DNA of 64,000 nt from CAVZTX01 sp963778375 (GTDB lineage Bacteria; Chloroflexota; Ktedonobacteria; Ktedonobacterales; Ktedonobacteraceae), in assembly GCA_963778375.1 (NCBI GenBank), contig CAVZTX010000035.1, positions 1 through 64,000 on the forward strand. The letters run 5' to 3'. Below, piece by piece: positions 58,156 through 64,000 of this stretch. The notes under the pieces were generated by a model that did no database searches, was not told where the DNA came from, and worked only from the letters and a program-made list of their open reading frames with translations. The position numbers and the translations under genes are program-made. Every line of letters starts with the position of its first letter. The stretch's first letter is position 1.

Positions 58156-60627
58156 TCATGCACAGGAATTCTTCCCATTCGTGATCGTACAGGGCGACAC
58201 ATCGAAGGTGGCCAACCCCTGGATGTTATCGTGAATTTGCGCGACTCCTTCTTTGACCGTACTGGTGTTCGGGTCGAACTGCCCCGTCAGGGCGTACTTG
58301 GCCTGGGTCAGCATGTCATTGAGAATGGTTAAGGCAGCGGGCTGCGACAATTGGTTATCGTTCATCTGCATGAGCTTCATCGCATCCATACGCACCGTCA
58401 CAAGCCATCCCTGCACATTATTGATGGACTGCCCGATCCGAATAGCCAGCGTCTTTTGTGCTTGCGTCACACCAGGAGAAGTCGATAGTTCCCGTAGATG
58501 GGTCCCAATATGATCCAGGTAGCCCGGTGGCTGCTGATTTAGCGGGTCAAATTCGAGCAAGGCTACCTTAGCAATGGTTGGGTTAATCAACAACGGCGTA
58601 TTGGCTGGCACATCCCCCTCGGTTTGCACATACGTGCTCCCATCCAGGTAGTCCAGCACCCGGATGATCGCTCTGCGTAGGAAGTCGCACGCAGCGGTAT
58701 TTGCGGACGTGCATTGGCTCTGTGAGTCTCTAGCACTGCCTGCCTGTTCCACAATTTTCGTGACATTCTTAAAGAGCCAGACGTCGAGTCCTCCCCCCAA
58801 CCCAACCTTCATCAGTTTAGGGTCCTGGGCAAGTAAGTGCCGCAGGTGGTCGAACACGCTAAAATGATTGGTGGTATCCGCCGGATTGGGAGTAGTTGGG
58901 AAGGTAGCTGAATAGCGCCACGTGGTGGTGTCGAGAGAAGGCGTCACTGGAGGCGGATTCGTATCCTCTTCGGTGACCAGCAAATGACCGTAGTTGGCAA
59001 GCAGATTGCTGTGCTGTGGATCAATGTACGTCATCGTAACCTGCCCGTGATTGAAAGACAACGCGCCAATAGCCACAGGTGGCAAACCCACTTGATTTTC
59101 GTTCAGCAGCCAGGCATAATAGCTTTTGCCAGGCTGAGGATCAGGAAGGTTCTTCAAGTTGATCACTAACTCATCGCTGATCCCTTGATTACTGCCCTGG
59201 CCAGCCAACAGGCCGCTACTCGCAAAAAATGCATGTCCTGTTATCGTAGGAGCAGCCGGAGATGTACCGCGAAGCAGGAGATATATGCCAGAGCCAGCTA
59301 ACACAAGCAGTAACACGGCTGCAACCAGTACAATAGTGAGCCACCCAGGTCTTCTCCTTTGTACCGGCGGCGTAGGCGATAATCCTGTTTGTCCCGGTTT
59401 TTGTGACGGCGCGGAAAGGTCTGGCACCGTTGCGGGAAGAGTAGCGCTTCCCGAGACGGCAGGAGATGGCTGGGATATCTGAGCGGCTGGTACATATCGT
59501 CCCGTTGGCGTCATAGGCAAGACAGGTGTGGCAGATGAGATAACGGGAGGTGGAGACAGCATAGGAGTATTACTGCTTGCCACAACTGGTGGAACAGATT
59601 GTGCTTTAGACAAAGGCTGCTGCGACGGTTGGCTGATATACGTTGGACTATTCATCATATCCGTGTCGCTTGCCCCCCATGTAGGATCGCTACCAACACC
59701 GCTCAAGGATGGTGGATTGAGCATACGATAAGTGCTCGATTCATCACCTCCTGGCAGAGATTGGCTGATGCCCTCGGGCATTCTTGTGTTCAGCGCCTTT
59801 GCCACCGTCGTAATCAGCGCCATTGCGGAGGGGTAACGCGCTCCTGGATCCCTGGCAAGGCTGCGCATAATGGCCGCCGACAGTGCTGGCGATATATGTG
59901 GATTGATAAGCGCAGGTGACATAGGCGTACCATGAATATGTTGCATCAAAATGTCGCTAGCCGTATCTCCATTGAAAGGCAGTGCACCCGTACACATTTC
60001 GTAGAGAATCACTCCAAGTGAGTAAAGGTCGCTCCGATCCGTGCCCGCAAGACCCTGCGCAATCTCTGGTGAGATATAGGACACATCATCCTGTGGGAGA
60101 GCAAGCGGATTCTGCATCGAATTCAATCCAAAATCAGTCAGTTTTGGTTCTCCCGCTGCAGAGGTTGTTTCACTCTGTTTGTCAAGCAGAATCGCCGCTG
60201 GCCTAAGCGCGCCATGAATCACATTGCGTGCATGGGCATAATCAAGAGCTGCTGCAATAGGTGTCATCAGCCGCACCACCTCGGTGGGCGGAGGAATTTT
60301 TCCCACGTGAGCAGTCGTACTCATATAGTCTGCGAGCGATGCACCTTCCACATAATCCATGATAATATAGGCTTCGTTACCGCTTTGTGCTACGCGGAAA
60401 TCCCGTACAGGCACAATATTAGAATGGCGTAACGTTACGAGGATTTGCGCTTCGCGATAGAAACGCGGAGTGAAATCGACGTCATTCTGTGCATTGACAG
60501 GGATCATCTTAATCGCAACATAGAGACGCTCCTGAGTATCAAATGCCTTCCAGGTGTCACCCACAACACCACGTCCTAATCGCTCCAGTAGTTCATACTT
60601 CCCAAGATGGCTTTGATTCGTACCCAT
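58156..60627 (-). CDS. Receptor Ser/Thr kinase-like protein 3, predicted pseudokinase, first in operon
   Basis: An 823-residue membrane protein. The N-terminal kinase fold (~9-275) has LGRGVVGDTWKAFDT and VAIKMIPV with the ATP lysine, and DFGLNS is present. The catalytic loop, however, reads IHGALRPAAILLDK: H138-G139-A140 replace HRD, so the catalytic Asp is Ala, and Lys and Asn of the loop are Arg and Ala. By family such loss points to a pseudokinase that binds nucleotide or partners but does not phosphorylate. After a long Pro/Ser/Gln-rich linker (~290-430) comes one membrane helix (WLTIVLVAAVLLLVLAGSGI) and an extracytoplasmic region paralogous to that of kinase 2. GAGGTGT precedes the ATG. 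It is the first gene of the three-kinase operon. Confidence 0.9.
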   Translation of the reverse strand: MGTNQSHLGKYELLERLGRGVVGDTWKAFDTQERLYVAIKMIPVNAQNDVDFTPRFYREAQILVTLRHSNIVPVRDFRVAQSGNEAYIIMDYVEGASLADYMSTTAHVGKIPPPTEVVRLMTPIAAALDYAHARNVIHGALRPAAILLDKQSETTSAAGEPKLTDFGLNSMQNPLALPQDDVSYISPEIAQGLAGTDRSDLYSLGVILYEMCTGALPFNGDTASDILMQHIHGTPMSPALINPHISPALSAAIMRSLARDPGARYPSAMALITTVAKALNTRMPEGISQSLPGGDESSTYRMLNPPSLSGVGSDPTWGASDTDMMNSPTYISQPSQQPLSKAQSVPPVVASSNTPMLSPPPVISSATPVLPMTPTGRYVPAAQISQPSPAVSGSATLPATVPDLSAPSQKPGQTGLSPTPPVQRRRPGWLTIVLVAAVLLLVLAGSGIYLLLRGTSPAAPTITGHAFFASSGLLAGQGSNQGISDELVINLKNLPDPQPGKSYYAWLLNENQVGLPPVAIGALSFNHGQVTMTYIDPQHSNLLANYGHLLVTEEDTNPPPVTPSLDTTTWRYSATFPTTPNPADTTNHFSVFDHLRHLLAQDPKLMKVGLGGGLDVWLFKNVTKIVEQAGSARDSQSQCTSANTAACDFLRRAIIRVLDYLDGSTYVQTEGDVPANTPLLINPTIAKVALLEFDPLNQQPPGYLDHIGTHLRELSTSPGVTQAQKTLAIRIGQSINNVQGWLVTVRMDAMKLMQMNDNQLSQPAALTILNDMLTQAKYALTGQFDPNTSTVKEGVAQIHDNIQGLATFDVSPCTITNGKNSCA

Positions 60628-61022
60628 AATGATACACCTCGATTCTTCTCTTCACTGTATGCGGAGGCTGCCCTCAGGGGAGAAGTTCCTCATCTGAATT
60701 ATGGCGCACAGTACCTAAAATAACAATGTAACAGATCACATATCGTAAGGCCGGTGTAACGGACCCGTACAAATGCCGTCAAGCTCCGGGCATCATTATC
60801 AAAACGATGAGGATCCGCACATTTCGGTACCGAATTTCCAGGCTAGGAGGATCATTTTGTTCACCTTATTAAAGAATAAGTAAAATCTATTGTTTTGTCA
60901 ATAAATTAAAATGCTGAGATGAAACCGAGAAAGGCAGGGATAAAAACTTGACGTTTTCCACCATATCCCCTACACTGGTCGAAACACCGGATAATCCTAA
61001 TAATCGATCAAAGGCAGAAAGG
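60628..61022. other. Intergenic region between divergent genes
   Basis: About 395 bp between the kinase operon and the YncE-like gene. It should hold both promoters. Visible is a small ATGCC/GGCAT hairpin near 60773-60793. An in-frame TTG (60948, AGGGA upstream) could extend the YncE-like gene by 25 codons. Nothing else was recognised. Confidence 0.45.
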
Positions 61023-62243
61023 ATGGCACCCACTAGCATTTCAAACACCGACTATACCCTTCGCAACAGATCCCGTAGGGGCCAATTTATCGCGCCTACT
61101 ACCGATCTACCAGCCCGTTACCGACTCCTTACCATTTGCTTGCTGCTTACACTCTTCCTGACCCTTTCAGCTCCCCAGGTCCATGCCGACGGAGGTGCTC
61201 CAAACCTGGCTTATATTGCCGGAACTTCGCATGGGATCTCCGTCATTGACATTCTGCAACAAAAAGTCACCCGCAGCATCGCCATAGATGGTGATCCACA
61301 CACTATCTTACTGAGCCTCAACGGACGTTTCTTGTATGCAACGCAACCGGCAATAGGACGAGTAGCAGTCATCGTTGCTCAAACCGGCCAAACATACTGT
61401 ACCGCAAATTTGCCTGGACACCCAACACTGCTCTCACTCGGGACAGATACAATCACCTTGTACGCAGCAGATAATGATGGGACTATCAGCGTGATCAATT
61501 CCACAACCTGCGCACTGCGAGAGACCTTCCAGACGCACGACAGGATCTATGGCCTCGCAGTCGTCGGTGTCACCACTGGAAGCAACACCCTCATCGATCA
61601 ACTCTGGGTTACCGGGACCAACGCACTCCTTCTTTTTAATGGGAAAGGGCAACAGCTTGCCAGCGTTCCGATTGTAGGAGGTCCACAATCGCTCTGCATC
61701 CCCACAGCATCGACTGCCTACGTCACAACTCGCCAGGGAACAGTCGTTGCGGTAGACCTGAATACATTGCAAGTCTCTCCTCCTCTGCTCACAGGCGGGA
61801 AATTCGGCATAATGGACTACGATGCGATCACACTGGAGGTCTTCGTGCCTGACCAGCAAGCGAAGCAGATCGATGTCCTCTCCCCTTTTTCAATAGGAGC
61901 AATCCTACCTCAACAAGAACCCGAACGTGTAATCCACCTGAACGCCTCACCGCAAGCAGTCGCCATTAGTAGCGACGGTCAACTCGCTTTCGTAGCACTC
62001 AACGGAGGAGAGATCGCTATGCTTGACATTCCCGCTCACCGCACAATCAAAACCATCCCTGTCGGAGGCGCACCGCATTTCATCATCATCGGCCTCTATC
62101 CCCCTCCAGGCAACATCGTTCCACTAAAAGCAGCAGCATCGCCGACCAACATCATCCTCATAGTCCTCTTGCCTATACTCGTCGCCACAGCCCTTCTTGT
62201 GGTACTCTTGCTCTTATGGAGGATGCAACGCAAGAAGATCTAA
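61023..62243 (+). CDS. YncE/NHL-like beta-propeller membrane protein with repeat-derived N-region
   Basis: A 406-residue protein. Residues ~18-31 (RRGQFIAPTTDLPA) come from a B element inserted in the opposite orientation to those in the kinases. A hydrophobic segment (YRLLTICLLLTLFLTLSAPQ) at ~33-55 ends near VHA, a signal peptide with a long charged n-region. The body (~60-365) is a seven-blade-like propeller of the YVTN/YncE kind: ISVIDILQQKVTRSIAIDGD, FLYATQPAIGRVAVI and later AVAISSDGQLAFVALNGGEI. A second membrane helix (IVLLPILVATALLVVLLLLW) with a basic tail anchors the C terminus. The ATG at 61023 has AAAGG 8 nt upstream; a TTG at 60948 is another possible start. Function is unknown; such propellers bind ligands or partners at the cell surface. 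Confidence 0.82.
   Translation: MAPTSISNTDYTLRNRSRRGQFIAPTTDLPARYRLLTICLLLTLFLTLSAPQVHADGGAPNLAYIAGTSHGISVIDILQQKVTRSIAIDGDPHTILLSLNGRFLYATQPAIGRVAVIVAQTGQTYCTANLPGHPTLLSLGTDTITLYAADNDGTISVINSTTCALRETFQTHDRIYGLAVVGVTTGSNTLIDQLWVTGTNALLLFNGKGQQLASVPIVGGPQSLCIPTASTAYVTTRQGTVVAVDLNTLQVSPPLLTGGKFGIMDYDAITLEVFVPDQQAKQIDVLSPFSIGAILPQQEPERVIHLNASPQAVAISSDGQLAFVALNGGEIAMLDIPAHRTIKTIPVGGAPHFIIIGLYPPPGNIVPLKAAASPTNIILIVLLPILVATALLVVLLLLWRMQRKKI
61074..61115. repeat. REP-like B element in the YncE-like gene
   Basis: 42 bp, CGTAGGGGCCAATTTATCGC through CCGATCTACCAGCCC, read in the plus orientation as RRGQFIAPTTDLPA. The right arm has several changes. Confidence 0.75.
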
Positions 62244-62244
62244 T

Positions 62245-62285
62245 GTAGAATCCGACGTGTCGTGCCCAGCGCCGATGTATCGGCT
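62245..62285. repeat. REP-like B element after the YncE-like gene
   Basis: GTAGAATCCGACGTGTCGTG, then CCCAGCGCCGATGTATCGGCT, starting 2 nt after the TAA stop at 62241-62243. The left arm is diverged, the right arm intact. Confidence 0.7.
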
Positions 62286-62355
62286 CCGTGCCAATCTATC
62301 AACTATCTCAGTTCATTTATTAAAACTCATTATAGGCCAGTATTGAGGAAAATAT

Positions 62356-64000
62356 ATGGTTCGTTGGAAATACTTCAAAGTGCATTCCTTTGCGATAACC
62401 GCCCTGACAATTATAGCCCTTGCCGTCATACTACGTATTATCCTGACAGCACTAAACATGCCGGAAGCTAACAGCGATGAGGGCACAATGGGCCTGGAAG
62501 CCATGCATATTGCCTTCCAAGGTGAACACCCAGTCTTTCTTTACGGCCAGGACTATATGGGAGTATTGGAAGCTTATATTGCCGCGTTTTTCTTCCATCT
62601 TTTCGGAGTCTCGGTCTTCACCCTGCGTATTGGCATGCTTCTTATGTTTACCCTATTCATGGTCAGCATGTATTTCTTAACAAGCTTGCTATATACAAAA
62701 AAGCTTGCGTTACTCACGCTTGCATTGCTCGGTTTTGGAGCAGCAAGTGATGTCCTGATCCAGCAGCTTCGGGCAGTTGGCGGGGCCATCGAAACTCTGC
62801 TCTTCGGCTCGCTCGTACTGCTCCTTGCCTCCTGGTTAGCACTCACATCCAAACAAACAACGACGCCACGCATACAACGCTGGCGCTTGATTGCCTATGG
62901 TGCCTGGGGACTGGCTGCTGGGCTTGGCATCTGGGTTCACCTGCTCGTAGCACCATTTGTACTGGCAGGAAGTCTCATCCTGCTATTCTTCTGTTATCGT
63001 GAAATGCTGTCCTGGGCACCAATTCTGCTACTCTTCGGCCTGTTGATTGGCGCGTTACCTTTCATTCTCTACAACATTCATGCTCCATTGGCGCACAACA
63101 CTATTGTCGAAACATTAGGCATCCATAATGGCAGTATTGAAAGCAGTCAGCCTATCCCGCATTTATTTAGAAAGCAGGTTATAGCAACGACCCTTTGGAC
63201 TCTGCCTATCGCGACCGGCCTTACTCCTGTCTGCTCTCTCACTGATCTACCCTACTATGGATCGCCAACAGCCAGAACGCTTCCATGCGTCATCGTTCAT
63301 GGTACCTGGAGTCTGGGCTATCTCGTCCTCTTTACCATCGCCAGCCTGTTAGCAATCGGGGCACTCTGGAAGCTCTGGCTCATGCGCAAGGCCCAGGCTC
63401 GTTCCTGGTCGCAGGAGGAAAGACATGCTGTAATCATTCACTTTGCGCGTCTCATGATACTCTTTGCCTCTGGGCTAACGCTTCTGCTCTACTTCATCAG
63501 CCCGCTATCTGCATTAAAGCCAGTCAGCACGCGCTACCTTGTCGGACTGCTGATAGCAGTTCCCGCCATACTCTGGCCCTTGTGGATAGGCTTCGAGAAT
63601 CTCAAACCCTCCTTGCGAAAATCTACCAGACTCTTGATGGCCTTCAAAAAAGGCATCCTCGTGCTGATCAGCCTCGCAATTCTCTCTGGTACGGTAGCAA
63701 CATTCACCTCACTTCCGACCGTCGCGACCGACAACCAGCAGCAACAAGCTCTGATTTCAAACCTCCTGCACATCGACGCGACACGCGTTTGGGTCGAGTA
63801 CTGGACTTGTTTCCGTATGATGTTCCAGAGCCAGGAACGCATCATCTGTGCCATCCCCTACGGGTTAATCGCACAAGGCAGTGATCGCTACTATCCGTAT
63901 TATGCAATCGTAAACGCCGATCCCCATGCCGTTCACATGTTTCCCGAAGGCTCTCCCGATGCCATTATCTTCGCAAAGAAAATAGCAAACTCCAAACAAC
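62356..64000 (+). CDS. GT39-like polytopic membrane glycosyltransferase (3' end outside window)
   Basis: An open frame of 548 codons that reaches the window end without a stop. The ATG at 62356 follows GAGGAAAAT by about 7 nt. The protein has many hydrophobic segments and the first-loop pattern of GT-C enzymes: NMPEANSDEGTMGLEAMHIA with acidic residues after the first helix, then YGQDYMGVLEAYIAAFFFHL. This Asp/Glu pair and the YGQxY(M)G segment fit the GT39/ArnT-PMT-like group that transfers sugars from lipid carriers. A later soluble part (DATRVWVEYWTCFRMMFQSQ) lies after the last visible helix. The substrate is unknown. A diverged B element lies upstream. Confidence 0.8.
   Translation, partial: MVRWKYFKVHSFAITALTIIALAVILRIILTALNMPEANSDEGTMGLEAMHIAFQGEHPVFLYGQDYMGVLEAYIAAFFFHLFGVSVFTLRIGMLLMFTLFMVSMYFLTSLLYTKKLALLTLALLGFGAASDVLIQQLRAVGGAIETLLFGSLVLLLASWLALTSKQTTTPRIQRWRLIAYGAWGLAAGLGIWVHLLVAPFVLAGSLILLFFCYREMLSWAPILLLFGLLIGALPFILYNIHAPLAHNTIVETLGIHNGSIESSQPIPHLFRKQVIATTLWTLPIATGLTPVCSLTDLPYYGSPTARTLPCVIVHGTWSLGYLVLFTIASLLAIGALWKLWLMRKAQARSWSQEERHAVIIHFARLMILFASGLTLLLYFISPLSALKPVSTRYLVGLLIAVPAILWPLWIGFENLKPSLRKSTRLLMAFKKGILVLISLAILSGTVATFTSLPTVATDNQQQQALISNLLHIDATRVWVEYWTCFRMMFQSQERIICAIPYGLIAQGSDRYYPYYAIVNADPHAVHMFPEGSPDAIIFAKKIANSKQ

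Overview
The gene set suggests a Ktedonobacteria-like member of the Chloroflexota. The pointers are several large receptor-like Ser/Thr kinases, an nSTAND1/WD40 giant, a tandem DUF427 protein, secreted proteins with YFAEG-type repeats, a GH1-RmlD fusion, and moderate GC with abundant dispersed GTAG-hairpin repeats. This placement is inferred from families; no marker rRNA is present. Both edges cut genes: a GH1-RmlD fusion at the left and a GT39-like membrane protein at the right.

Layout. 1-9 kb: sugar-nucleotide reductase part, tandem DUF427 protein, a 1720-residue kinase-TIR-nSTAND1-WD40 protein and a C-terminally anchored propeller protein. 9-12 kb: metY, a CoA-binding protein and a Gfo/Idh oxidoreductase. 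12-17.3 kb: PAP2 phosphatase, a zinc/manganese-type ABC operon (solute-binding protein, ATPase, two permeases) and a divergent Fur/Zur-type regulator sharing an operator region. 17-24.6 kb: a PaaK-like ligase, a secreted propeller protein, a GT-C membrane enzyme, a WYL regulator and a VOC protein. 24.6-31.4 kb: pckG, tRNA-His, a Tat-exported Cys-rich protein, cysE, a nucleoside hydrolase with a membrane protein, and nadE. 31.6-33.4 kb: an IS200/IS605 element with dead tnpA and intact tnpB, followed by a MITE-like palindrome. 33.4-43.7 kb: phosphofructokinase, frameshifted deoB, GNAT, phosphohexomutase, lipoprotein, sucCD, HDAC-family deacetylase and a second GNAT. 43.7-64 kb is a signalling block: GAF-PAS-cyclase, an SDR, a response regulator and histidine kinase pair, a large secreted PQQ-propeller protein, three tandem receptor kinases (the first a predicted pseudokinase), a YncE-like membrane protein and a GT39-like protein.

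The main unexplained signal is a family of short REP-like palindromes with a GTAG foot. They come in three forms: ~26-bp hairpins (A), a ~42-bp palindrome (B) and ~80-bp paired forms. They lie between genes, form the stop codons of metY and the phosphofructokinase, and are repeatedly inserted in frame inside coding sequences (the histidine kinase three times, two receptor kinases, the YncE-like protein, the deacetylase twice). The 42-bp form is exactly 14 codons and, when read in minus-strand genes, encodes a recurrent peptide of the type ADTSxMGAINRPLR. Two A-type hairpins are also flanked by direct duplications of adjacent gene ends, both with a 73-bp offset. No RAYT-type transposase is visible in the window.
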